In this document: positions 1-9,262 of the stretch, one piece after another
Position numbering within the stretch: the stretch's first letter is position 1
Layout: each line of letters begins with the position of its first letter
NCBI GenBank assembly: GCA_003427395.1
Contig: BFEA01000559.1
Span: forward strand, 759,917 to 789,321
Direction: 5' to 3'
Length of the DNA: 29,405 bases
DNA from: Chara braunii
Taxonomy: Eukaryota > Streptophyta > Charophyceae > Charales > Characeae
Position numbers and translations under genes: made by a program
The notes under the pieces: model-generated
What the model was told of the DNA's origin: nothing
The model's input: the letters and a program-made list of their open reading frames with translations, nothing else
The model's database searches: none

Positions 1-64
<64 letters not shown>
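1..64. repeat. (GA)n microsatellite at the window edge
   Basis: An uninterrupted GA dinucleotide run that is probably cut by the window boundary. A shorter GA run lies at about 142-160. Confidence 0.98.
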
Positions 65-65
<1 letters not shown>

Positions 66-690
66 GCGTACATATTTTCGCGCTTCGGGCTCCCGTTGCC
101 ATGAACTGGACACATGAAAACGGCCACCGAACATGCATGACAGAGAGAGAGAGAGAGAGATAGGAGGCAGGGCATGCTAGCCCCTCCATAGGGGGTGCAA
201 CTCCGATGAAACAATCTGTCACACCCACTCCTATGATTGTCCTTTCCTCCCTATTTGACTACACTTCAATGTGCGGGGCTGCTCTCATTTTCCCCATGGC
301 CATGTTGATTCTCGACGACTTCCCAGCGCTACTGCTACTGGTAGCCTGGGGTATATACGTTGTGACAATTTTCCCAACTTGGCCGTGAATAAGACCAGAT
401 ACGTTGAAACGAGGAGTTATCAGACAACTGAGCAGGTCGGGGTAGTCGGGGAAGGGGAAGGAATTGCCGAGAGGGAAAGCTAAGAACGGGGAGCGAACAA
501 GAGGTAGAAGAGGAGGAGGAAGAAGACAAGGAGGAGAGGTGACGAATGAGGGCGAACAGAAGCCGGATGATATGGCAAAGTACTTCCCGTTGTTCAGGCG
601 GATGATACGTTTCGCTTTGCACATTTAGAGAAACGGTGAGAACGGGCCCCGTAGTCGCAGTCGTGATCTCCCTCCTCTATTTAATTTATC
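65..690. other. Non-coding purine-rich stretch, no gene seen
   Basis: Short open frames on both strands have biased composition caused by GA/GGA-rich DNA and match no family I recognise. A 15-bp phrase ending in GACGAATGAG occurs near 538 and again near 826, so some local duplication is present. Confidence 0.6.
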
Positions 691-729
691 TAATATATAT
701 ATATATATATATACATACATATATATATT
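691..729. repeat. (TA)n microsatellite with TACATA variants
   Basis: Alternating TA with a few CATA interruptions. The following stretch to about 1188 holds only purine-rich open frames without recognisable domains. Confidence 0.95.
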
Positions 730-1188
730 TTGTCCTTACCTGATCACGATCATGACCAAATGCACGCGCATAGGTAGCGTAGTGTCCGTAACCACACTTA
801 CTATCTGTAGGCCGCCTAAGGGAGAAGAGGTGACGAATGAGAATGAGCGAGTTGAGACGGCGAGCGACATATGAGAAGCAGGGAGGCAGCCGGCAGAAGA
901 GAGGCGTTCAGTAGAGGAGCGGTGATCGAAGGACTGAGAAATGAGATGAGAGAGTGGCGACGGGGTCGACGTGAACAAGGACAACAGATGAACAGGGGGA
1001 AACAGAGAGGGATGTCCCAGCGCAAGAGGGAAAAGGGCATGCTCGAAGGAAGAAAGAGAGCACTGCTTAATAATGGATGTAGGCATGCCGACTATCGTCA
1101 ATCCGCGCAGTTCTCCCGAACAGAACGTGCCCTGATATACATATATCGGACCGAAATGAAAGGCAGTATAGATTCGTTTTCATTATTC

Positions 1189-1296
1189 TGTTATTATTAT
1201 TATTAGTAGTAGTAGTAGTAGTAGTACTATTTATTGTTATTACTATTATTGTTATTATTATTAATCATTTTATAATTATTATTATTATTATTTTAC
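1189..1296. repeat. Compound (TTA)n / (TAG)n microsatellite
   Basis: Runs of TTA, then TAG, then degenerate TTA/TTG trinucleotides. The flanking bases 1297-1746 show no gene that I can support. Confidence 0.95.
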
Positions 1297-1746
1297 TTTA
1301 TCGTGCTTGATCTTGGCCAGGGATGAGGCTATGTACATTGGTGGAAACAAAGAGTAGGTAGCGGGGCAAAATGCGTAAAGAGAAGGGAAGCAGACTGGGC
1401 GGTTACGTCCGATTGTGATTTAGAGCAGTCGGTAAAGTCCTTTGTTTATGTTGTCACTCGAAAAATATAGTGATCTCACTATCTCAAGGAGTGGAGCGGG
1501 GTGGATGCTGTTCACGGGCAAATGAAGGAGCAGAAGCGGCGGGCTGTGTTGGATTGAGTGGGATGAGCGCACCTTGCTGTTTGATACAAAGCCCGGTGGG
1601 GGAGTTCACCTGCGAACCAAGGAGTCAGGCTCTGCAACATCTTGGTAATTCATTTCATGACTGATCAATGTTCTTGTGGTTAGTCGGCAAGATATGCCTA
1701 GATACTCTTCCATTATCATCTCTTGCGACTCCCCCATCACAACCGC

Positions 1747-1798
1747 TACCTGGTCGATCCTGCCAATAATCGTATGCTTGTCTCAAAGATTAAGCCAT
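1747..1798 (+). pseudogene. 5'-terminal fragment of 18S (SSU) rRNA gene
   Basis: This is an isolated copy of the universally conserved first bases of eukaryotic 18S rRNA. It runs from the TACCTGGT start through ATCCTGCCA and TATGCTTGTCTCAAAG to TTAAGCCAT. About four of 52 positions differ from the usual eukaryotic sequence: one T to C, two G to A and one A to G. After 1798 the match stops abruptly; the normal continuation of helix 6 and beyond is not there. It is therefore a truncated rDNA scrap, not a functional gene. It could have been captured by a mobile element or left by a small rDNA insertion. The downstream sequence (1799-2200) contains no further rRNA that I can recognise. Confidence 0.85.
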
Positions 1799-2200
1799 AC
1801 ACAGACGGGTTTCAAACATGTCTTCCGATACCTTTACCCTTGCCCGATCTGCTCGTGCTTCGNAAGAGCNGTTGACGTCTCTTTGGCGATGNAAGTATAG
1901 GTTGGATAAGACCTGCCATATGTAGTCTGGGCACAGATCACCAGGTAGGACATCGACATGGGTTCTGTGTTGGTGATGATGAGACTACACCAGCATTGTC
2001 GACTGTGAACTTTTGCTGTGTTGTCTCATTTCACATGCCTACGAACGGGCTTCACACCAGACCAGCGACAAGCGCCCAAACTCAGAAACTCGGACACATG
2101 GCTACTTCCGATACATTTCAAATATAAGTTCACTTCAAGGTGGCTGGGACGCAACAGCACCCAACAACGCCCTGCTCGCGCACACAGTAAAAGGGGAAAT

Positions 2201-2310
2201 ACAAACAGACAGACAGACAAATAGACAAACCGCAGACAGACAGAAGAGAGAGAGAGAGAAAGTGGGAGAGAAGGGGAAAGAGAGAGAGAGAGAAAGAGAG
2301 ATGAGAGAGG
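2201..2310. repeat. (CAGA)n / (GA)n compound microsatellite
   Basis: CAGA tetranucleotides pass into GA-rich sequence. Long open frames across it on both strands are products of the repeat and are not genes. Confidence 0.93.
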
Positions 2311-2680
2311 AAATATGTGAAAGATGATTATGATGATGACAAGATGGCACTTACCCGGTACTGGCGATGGTCTGCATGTGGGCAACATGTTCAGTGACTT
2401 CGTTGGTTGATGAAGTTAACGGTTGCAATAGTATGCAGATCGTGGCAGGGTAGGAAGTAGGCAGTGTGCCGAGAGTCAAGCAGGGGAAAGGGATTCAGCT
2501 CTTGCGTTGGTAGTGGCGAGAGCAAGCTCTCATTGACATTAGGTTTTTAGTATTACGATTTTCCATTAATGTTATATTGGTGCAATGCGGCTTTCTGGAC
2601 ACTGTGATACATCCTGGCTTTCAAATGTGNTTGTGCAATCTGGATATTGCCATTTTTCTATTACTCATCNTCTTGCATTT

Positions 2681-2750
2681 NTATTATTATTATTATTATT
2701 ATTATNATNATNATNATNATNATNATNATNATNATTATTATTATTATTTG
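2681..2750. repeat. (ATT)n microsatellite with periodic N
   Basis: An ATT run in which the third position is N in about ten consecutive units, so the consensus base could not be settled at exactly that phase. This points to collapsed or mixed repeat copies in the assembly. Confidence 0.95.
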
Positions 2751-2795
2751 TGCAATCAGACGATGNCGTACACTCTGCCCTCTCCAGGCGCCTGC

Positions 2796-3020
2796 AGACT
2801 AGCGTTGCNCGAGCCGCTGTNGCAGCACTTTNGNATGNCTTCCGCGAGAATGAATGAATGGNTGAGTGNTGCCTCCTGATGTATACTCCTGTAACTCGGT
2901 GGTCTGNGTTTTCCCATCGATCAATGNCACACACAGTCTNAGAAGGTATTTACTGGGNTNGACTNGGACNGACTAGTCCGGTTCCNCTGGCCGCATGACA
3001 TTGCACCGCAAACTCACCTC
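2796..3020 (+). repeat. Diverged duplication, left copy
   Basis: Resembles 3737-3990 in the same orientation, roughly 0.95 kb apart. Shared phrases include CTTCCGC, GTGAATG/ATGAATGG, GCTGCCTC(C/T)TGAT, TATACT, GGTCTG and ACTCACCT. Both copies run into ACAC/GTGAC-type degenerate repeats, so the unit is probably the unique part plus its minisatellite. Many N bases limit the comparison. Confidence 0.6.
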
Positions 3021-3640
3021 AGTCACACAGACACGGAACACGCAGACATACAGCNAATACACAGATATACANTGACTCGAGCACATANTGCATAGTCACT
3101 NAGTNNCAGTGACACACAGGCACANCCACTNTGACATACACAAAGACNCACGGTACACTGTGACACACACGCGGGTGCTAAGACGCCCACGGCCAGTTGT
3201 TGTGACATGGACAGGTACAGTGACGCAGACAGATACGGTGACACACACAGATTACTGTGTGTACACAGACAGCCATACGTACATAGTGACGCGGCTGTAC
3301 GAGGTGACACAGTTGTACGCGGTGATACAGCAGTAAGCAGTGACGCATTTGTTCATAGGAATACAGTTGTACACAGTGACGCAACTGTACACAACAACGC
3401 AATTGNACCCGGTCGGTGGCACAGTCACCCACAGTGTGCACAGACACACACGGTGTGCACAGTCATACACAATCATGCTGCAACACACGCGCAAACACGG
3501 GAAAATGAGCACGGTGTCACAGGCATAGTGCACAGACACGTAGTACATGGTACCACACGATGCACAGTGAGAATACAGTACGCAGACATAAGGTGCGCAA
3601 GTTGCATACACAGCCACATGCACAGGTGCACAGTGACACG
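3021..3640 (+). repeat. Degenerate CACA/GTGAC repeat tract
   Basis: Low-complexity DNA made of variants of ACACAG and GTGACA. Long open frames on both strands result from the repeat having few stop codons. The clearest periodic core is 3279-3422. Confidence 0.8.
3279..3422 (+). repeat. 18-bp minisatellite, eight copies
   Basis: Eight consecutive 18-bp units start at 3279, 3297, 3315, 3333, 3351, 3369, 3387 and 3405, close to GTACRCRGTGACRCAGYT. Because 18 is a multiple of 3 the tract stays open in one frame and reads as a six-residue peptide repeat of the form V(H/R)xD(A/T)x. No start context or domain suggests a real protein. Confidence 0.88.
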
Positions 3641-3736
3641 CTAATGCTGTGAGACACGCACGCTGCACTCTACCAGCTACGGTCATTGCCACCTACTATA
3701 GCTATGGCTAGGCTCTCTCCTTGAGCCCACTTCAAC

Positions 3737-3990
3737 GACGGATATCTGCACACCACCTTTGTACAGCAAACGCTTCCGCATGGCTTGCGCGACAAAAATC
3801 AGTGAATGGTCGGACGCTGCCTCTTGATTTATACTTCAGTTCGTTGCTGGTCTGCCTTTTCTATTAGGCCCTTATGCACACAGTCCCACATGACACTTGT
3901 TGACTGAACTAAGACGAACTAGGACTGGGTACGGTGGACTTGGCACGGGTGGACTTGGCACGGGTGGACTCACCGCATGCTCACTCACCT
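3737..3990 (+). repeat. Diverged duplication, right copy
   Basis: Counterpart of 2796-3020. It contains a small direct repeat (GGTGGACTTGGCACG twice, about 3943-3975) and is followed at 4090-4215 by a shorter GTGACA-type tract. Confidence 0.6.
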
Positions 3991-4422
3991 CTAGTCTACT
4001 GTGAGCAACGTTTGAAAAGGCCATTTGGACCTCCCGGAAGTCTGTGGATCCGGCTTTTGGTACTACAGCGGCTACGACCTTACCTTTCACCGTCACACTG
4101 TGAGGAACACGCAAATACAGTGAAATAGGCGCGGTGACATAGGCAGATCCCGTGACACTTACACAGACGTTGTGACAATCGTACATACACAGTAACATAC
4201 CTACATAGATACACTAGGGCGCTGGGCGCCAGGCAGAAAGGAGCAGCCTTGAAAGGCGTGTTGATGGGGCCCATGGACACGAGTATTGGTTCTTTACTTC
4301 TTTATGGTGTCCCATTTATACGAATTCTAAGGGCTATTGCGCTATGTCTGTACATCTCTACTCGAATATCTGTGTGATTTTGCAACTTGGTGTCCGTATA
4401 TCGTCACGCTCGTATGCCTCGC

Positions 4423-4482
4423 AATTATTATTATTATGGTTATTATTGCTATTATTACTTATTATTATCGTTATTATTGTTA

Positions 4483-4537
<55 letters not shown>

Positions 4538-4540
4538 TTT
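4423..4540. repeat. (ATT)n microsatellite
   Basis: A long ATT run with imperfect edges. The poly-Ile, poly-Leu and poly-Asn frames across it are artefacts. Confidence 0.97.
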
Positions 4541-4800
4541 TGTCATTATTCTGATTGTTATCATTAGGCATCATACAGAGCCAGAGAAGGAGAGTATGTG
4601 GCATTGGAGAGGAGGGAGACGCTATCCTGGTGCCCACCTCCTCCATCCTCCTCCATACTCCTCTTTGTGCGGACCTTTCAGATACATGCCCCTCGACTTA
4701 TTGATTAAGGGTTTGATCCCCGTTGAGTTAACCCTTACCTCAGCTAACCTTAAGAGCCCAGCAATCGATTGCATAAGTTGTATATGATAAATGATAGGGC

Positions 4801-4898
4801 GATTGCGGGAGATCTGCCGGAGTTCAGGTGGAACTCTGGAGGCAGGGAACAGTGAGGTATGAGTGCTTCAACATAAACCCTAAACCCTAAACCCTAAA
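4801..4898 (+). repeat. Hairpin-bearing repeat, copy 1, with telomere-type run
   Basis: Homologous to 22047-22141: both read GATTRCGGGAG, then a 32-nt hairpin (4814-4845), then GGGAA and a segment ending in AAACCCT-like sequence. The hairpin is CTGCC, G, GAGTTC, loop AGGTG, GAACTC, TGGA, GGCAG, giving an outer 5-bp and an inner 6-bp stem. In this copy the tail has three plant telomere-type AAACCCT units (4875-4895), where the other copy has only AAACCCTGTTAAAACCC. The run may therefore be a local expansion and not an old chromosome end. Confidence 0.75.
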
Positions 4899-5190
4899 TC
4901 TGTAACCTTTAGGCTGCTACCTATGACTATGTTAGTAATGAGGGTACAACGATCTTGCTATGTGGGTGATCTTTGGGGATGTGGAAGCAAAGGGGATCGA
5001 TTTCTCATATTCTTCTCTCTATACGTCGCCTAATGATGATGGGTAGTCATTGGGTGAGCTTGTTGTCATTGAATACAACGATGATGTTTCTTGTCATTTA
5101 ATTTTTGATATACGGCTGATCCGAGCATAAGTTCCCGAAACTGACAACGGTTCAAGGCGAGTGCCAACAAAGGCGATAACTCGATCCGTC

Positions 5191-5760
5191 GATAAGAGTT
5201 GTGTGGAGGTAAGAATAGCAGGGAAAACCTGCCTTACCTCCAATAAGCCTTACGTTCTTTTCAGTGGTAAGACGAGTAAGTATCCTTGGACACCCGCCTT
5301 ATTGAGGGCTAGCCAGTGATAAGAGAAGCAGGGAAATCCTGCCCTATCAATAACTAGTCCGATATAAGAGTAGTGGGGTTCAAGGACATCTGCCTTATCA
5401 TTGATTAAACCTAAGATCTAGTCAGTGATAAGAGTAGTAAAGATCCTTGGAAACTCACCTTATTGAGGGTTAGCCAGTGATAAGAGTAGCAGGGGAATCC
5501 TGTCTTACTTGTGACTAGTCCGATATAAGAAGTTGTGAGGTTCCAAGGACACTTGGCTTATCAATGAACATCTGAGGGCTTAGTTAGTGATAAGAGTAGT
5601 AAGGATCTTTGGGTACCCGCGTTATTAATGGTTAGTTAGTGATAAGAGTAGCAGGGGAATCCTGTCTTATCAGTGACTAGTCCGATATAAGAAGTAGTGA
5701 GGTTTCAAGGACTTCTGCCTTATCAGTGGCTTACCATATGATAAGCCTACCGCTAAATGT
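5191..5760 (+). repeat. 162-bp higher-order repeat of hairpin monomers
   Basis: About three and a third copies of a three-part unit. Monomer A starts at 5318, 5479 and 5641; monomer C at 5361, 5522 and 5684; monomer B at 5267, 5427 and 5589. Spacing within each class is 160-162 bp. Each monomer begins with ATAAG and ends with CTTAT, so each can fold on itself. In A, inner CAGG and CCTG also pair; in B, AAGGATCCTT is self-complementary. The conserved link GACTAGTCCGATATAAG joins A to C. No protein frame survives across the array. Confidence 0.85.
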
Positions 5761-6283
5761 GCTTGGCACACAGGGACCAAGGTCCACTAAGTGGCCTTTG
5801 TCAATCAAAGCGGATATATCATGTATCATGAATGCTCTGCCATACCACCTCTAACTTTCTCCACAATCTGCATTGTTCAGTACTAACTAACTGTCTCTGA
5901 TTCTGCTAAAAAGGGATAAGTGAGACCTTGCCTCAGAGAAAGACTATCCATTCATCTGATTCGTTTCCATGAGATTCTTTCCACAAGTTGAATTGATGAT
6001 GTGACCATGTGTGTTGGGAAAAAGAAAGGGACCTCAGATATGATAATCCCAAAAAGGGATAAGAATGAGATAGTAAAAAGGAATATGAAGAATTGACGTG
6101 ACAGTGGAACGGGGGTAAATTATTGTTCACTACCTGTGGCAGAAAGGCGACAGCCCAAACAATTAGTAAAGGGTAGGTGTTAGATAAAAAACACAGAGTG
6201 TAGAGGGAACTTCTAGATCTTAGTTAGATGTTAAGTTCTCTTGGACTGTGTTGTGTCTACAGGTTTCGAGACTTCGAAGAACT
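5761..6283. other. No gene seen; small palindromes
   Basis: Short self-complementary segments occur at 5774-5785 (GGACC, AA, GGTCC) and 5784-5794 (CCACT, A, AGTGG). They overlap, so only one could form at a time. No open frame with recognisable features is present. Confidence 0.5.
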
Positions 6284-6360
6284 TACGGGAGAATCTGTAA
6301 GAACAACAATTTTGTTATCAGTTGATAACAGGTCGATAGAACTCCGACTCAACTTCCACC
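6284..6360 (+). repeat. TGTTATCA hairpin module, copy 1
   Basis: A perfect 8-bp inverted repeat TGTTATCA, GT, TGATAACA (6313-6330) is followed by GGTCG and CGACTCAACTTCCA. A second copy with a 1-nt loop lies at 24560-24576, followed by AGTCG and CGACTCAACTCCA. Upstream here is another hairpin, CTTAC and GTAAG around 6284-6303. A short open frame spans 6228-6434 but resembles nothing I know. Confidence 0.6.
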
Positions 6361-6987
6361 ATGGCTTGACACCCACACCTAAGAGAAGACCTAAGAAGGG
6401 AACAGATAAATCTTCCCCCTGTATCTATGCCTAAATTGTCAAAATCACACTCAGAAGTTTTCGAAAAATGTGAGGGGCTGGGGTAAAGTGGAGTCAGGGT
6501 TAGGAAGGAATGTTGTTTTCCAGGGTTTGGGGCATAAGTGACATGTTATGAATGGATTTAAGGTTGACGCGTGTAGCGCATTCTGTGTCTGCATCTGTAT
6601 GCTTGTATGTGGTTCGTGCATCTGCACAGGTGTGGAGCATTGATTTGTCTTCTAAGTTTGGGATCACCTGGGATACTTGGACAACAGGACACAACAACTG
6701 TGAAAGTGAGGTACACCGCTCATTCAGCTCCCCTGATATTATACACATACTTATACACATATCTGTGAGTGAGATAGTAGGTTGGTCGGTATCTAGGAAG
6801 TCGTTTGTCTGGGACTTCTTTTGGGAAAAATGAGAGACTACTAAGGGCTTGACTCTGACATTTGCATAAGGTCAACAAAGGGGATATAGAGTCATTGTCA
6901 TAGTTAGCTAAGCGTGGAAGACTGTCTGAGAAGTCGACCTGATTAGATAGTTGGTCCGGAGAGTTAGCATCTCAGGGCTCGACATAC

Positions 6988-7300
6988 GGGTCAGTCTTAA
7001 GGCGTTCTACCGCGCGTATGCCTATGCTACGGCGATCGAGAAAACGCCCTCGGCTGGCGTACCTTTACAATTGCATGTAAAAACCTTCGCACGTGGGTCA
7101 GTAGTTTAGCAGGGATACGCCCACCTAAGGGATGGTGACAACTCCCGCGGGTGGAGGTATGTTGGACCTCGCGGGATTTCTAACCTGTCGTAGGGAGTCG
7201 CGAGAGGTATAGCACGCATGCAGGATCGGAGTTGGTATTGCGTAAAGTAACAAAAGGGGAACTCCTGCGTGACACGACCGAGAGATCCGACACCAAAAAC
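6988..7300 (+). repeat. Dispersed repeat, left copy (pair with 25.7 kb)
   Basis: Same orientation and order as 25732-26045. Shared blocks are TACCGCGCGTA, CTATGCTAC, GAAACGCCCTCGGCTG, GGTGACAACTCCCG, TCGCGAGAGGTAT and GAACTCCTGCGTGAC. The segment between the blocks is diverged. It lies about 110 bp upstream of the retroelement remnant, so it may be part of that element's leader or LTR, but no terminal repeat pair was proven. A box-A-like string occurs in each copy without a box B. Confidence 0.75.
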
Positions 7301-7411
7301 TACTCTGCGTATGGGTGTGGGACCGGCCGTGCGCGACAGCGGTTTTATTGCGAGAAAGATATCAACAAATGGATCAGTACCTAGATTTTTTTTGTTTCCC
7401 CTCACAGACCA

Positions 7412-7774
7412 TTGCTCACAATAGGTGATGTGATCGCACTAATTAGGCAAGAAGCCGAAGCCCCGGTCAATGATATTCCCAATCTGATGCAGGAAATGAC
7501 TGAGATAACTGGGTTGAAAATCGCAGCAAGCACCACTGACCTCGAGACCGATGCCGAAACTAAGGAAACTAAAATGATCAACTCGGCCGAGTCAAAGATG
7601 CTTGGTATTGTTTTTTCGGTCCGAAGCAGTAGCTCCATATTCTCAAGTGTAGAAGGAAAGCGACCAATAGGACCAGATCGGATCGACATATGACATGACA
7701 TTTTCGAGCAACCGACAATCACCTTACGCGGCCACGTTTCCAGAGAAATTTGCAAGTCTTTGATTGATGTGTAG
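7412..7774 (+). pseudogene. Gag/protease-end remnant of the retroelement
   Basis: Frame 2 is open from 7412 to 7693 and encodes about 93 residues with an acidic, Glu/Thr-rich middle (around residues 40-55). The same frame, past TGA at 7691, reads a segment with a GHVSREICKSLID phrase up to TAG at 7772-7774. This is reminiscent of the start of a retroviral-type aspartic protease, where a short hydrophobic strand precedes the D-S/T-G active site. Here the Asp is followed by Val and a stop, so the catalytic triplet is absent. A T-rich tract and CAG at about 7386-7407 just upstream would fit a 3' splice site, but nothing proves an intron. Assignment rests mainly on position upstream of reverse transcriptase in the same frame. 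Confidence 0.45.
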
Positions 7775-7792
7775 CATGGATATGTTGAGGTA

Positions 7793-8445
7793 TTGAGTGT
7801 GCACGATTGCGCTATTGGGTTGTCAAGCGTGATTGAACACGCGATCCTCATAGGGGATCATCCACCGATTAGCTGCGCTCCCTACAGGTACTTTCCAGCG
7901 CAACGACTGGCCGCGTTCCAAAGAGTAAAGGAGTTTGACGCTAATGGATGGATTGAACCCACCGTCGAACCATGGTCGTTTCCTGTGGTGATCGTACGGA
8001 AAAAGGCGAGAGGGATTCGTATATGTATTGATTACCGAAAGTTTAATGACATCACGATTAAGGATGTGTATCCCCTCCCCTGGATTAATGATTTACTGGA
8101 TGCTATTGGTGGTGCTCGATTTTTCAGTAAGTTTGATGTTCGCCACAGATTCCACCATCTGCTCGTCCGAAAGGAAGATCGTTCGACGGCCATCGTTCTT
8201 TTCGAGGGGACTTGGTAATAAATTCGATGCCCGATGGGAATTTGCAATGCCCCAGCCACGCTTCAGTTTGTGATGAATATGACCTTCCATAACTTGGTGC
8301 GAAAAACGAAGCTGGTCCAGAGCATTATCAATTACTGTGTGATAGTTTGGGACTATGAAGGGCATGTACAACACATTGAGTGGGCGTTGCAGGCTCTAAA
8401 AGACGAGGAATTCAAAGTGGCTCTCGAGAAATGTCAGTTTTTCTC
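7793..8445 (+). pseudogene. Reverse transcriptase, catalytic box lost
   Basis: The fingers and palm of a Ty3/gypsy reverse transcriptase. Recognisable in order are a GWIEP-type segment, a SFPVVIVRKK strand, CIDYRKFND, the YPLPWINDLLD helix and FSKFDV with the first catalytic Asp (codon 8135-8137). Two adjacent TAA codons (8216-8221) break the frame before PMGICNAPATLQ, the conserved substrate-binding stretch. The next landmark should be the YxDD box, but at 8333-8344 the frame reads Y-C-V-I and then V-W, so both metal-binding Asp residues are gone. The frame then shifts by about one base in a T-run near 8437-8446 into the RNase H frame. The enzyme would have copied element RNA into DNA; this copy cannot. 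Confidence 0.93.
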
Positions 8446-9222
8446 ACTGAGATCTCCTTTCTCGACCACGTGGTTACGAACAAGGGGTTGCAACGGGAAC
8501 CGCAGAAAGTAGCAGCCGTACAAAATGCACCGGTGCCGACGTCAGTAAGACAAGTACATGCCTTTTTGGGACTGGCGTCGTACTATCGAAGGTTTATCAA
8601 GGGATTTGCAGCGATCGCGGGACCACTCACTACCTTGCTGAAAAAAAATCAGCCATTGATTTGGACCCCGCAGTCCGATCAGGCTTTTGAAGAACTAAAG
8701 GCGACTCTGATCTCGACCCCGGTCCTCATAAGACCGGACCCAGAAAAACCTTTAGTTCTCATCACCGATTGGCAGCCCGAGGCGAACTTAGCGATCTTGG
8801 CTCAGGTGGGACCTGGTGGCCTGGAACACGTGGTGGAGTATGCGTCTAAATTGGTCCCTTCCTGTAAGAGGAACTACTCCACTCCAACGGGAGAATGCTA
8901 CGAGGCTTTGTGAGGAATCAATCACTTCCGAGCTTATTTATATGGTCGGAAGTTCAAGTTGGTGACCGATCACGAACCGCTGTTGGCTCTGAAGAAGTCG
9001 AAGGATTACTCGGGTATGATCGGACGATGGACTACAATGTTGCAGAGCATGGATTTTGACATTCGTCATCGGACATACGAGAAACACGGCAACGCGGACG
9101 GACTGACACGATTGCATCGTCCCGACAAGGTACCTAGGAGAGAGGAAGTGACACCGTGGCACGATCCAGAGCCAAAGAACGAGCGCAAGTACGGTAAAGT
9201 AGAGATCCTTCTGAAGGATTGA
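8446..9222 (+). pseudogene. RT connection domain and RNase H
   Basis: Frame 1 continues the palm/thumb (EISFLDHVV, then the FLGLASYYRRFIKGFA tether typical of Ty3/gypsy) into RNase H. The four acidic positions of RNase HI-type enzymes can be placed: Asp at 8767-8769 (TDW), Glu at 8893-8895 (GECYEAL), Asp at 8968-8970 (VTDHEPL) and Asp at 9097-9099 (NADGLTR). One TGA at 8911-8913 interrupts the domain, at a site where family members commonly have Trp before Gly-Ile/Val, so TGG to TGA is the simplest explanation. RNase H removes the RNA template during reverse transcription. The frame ends at TGA 9220-9222 after a charged linker. Confidence 0.93.
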
Positions 9223-9262
9223 GTGGACACGTGCTCTCTCTCTCTCACCTTTTCTCGGAACA

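Noticed and set aside
2026-2388. 120-codon minus-strand open frame rich in Ser/Leu
   Set aside because: It is the reverse reading of CAGA/GA microsatellite and has no domain.
3252-3692. 146-codon minus-strand open frame rich in Cys/Val
   Set aside because: It is read through the degenerate CACA/GTGAC tract; Cys periodicity follows the repeat.
5191-5760. CRISPR array
   Set aside because: Units are degenerate, self-complementary and of three classes without unique spacers, in a eukaryotic context.
7089-7110. tRNA box-A-like TAGTTTAGCAGGG, with a counterpart at 25838-25853, as a possible SINE head
   Set aside because: No box B (GGTTCGANNCC) follows at the right distance in either copy.
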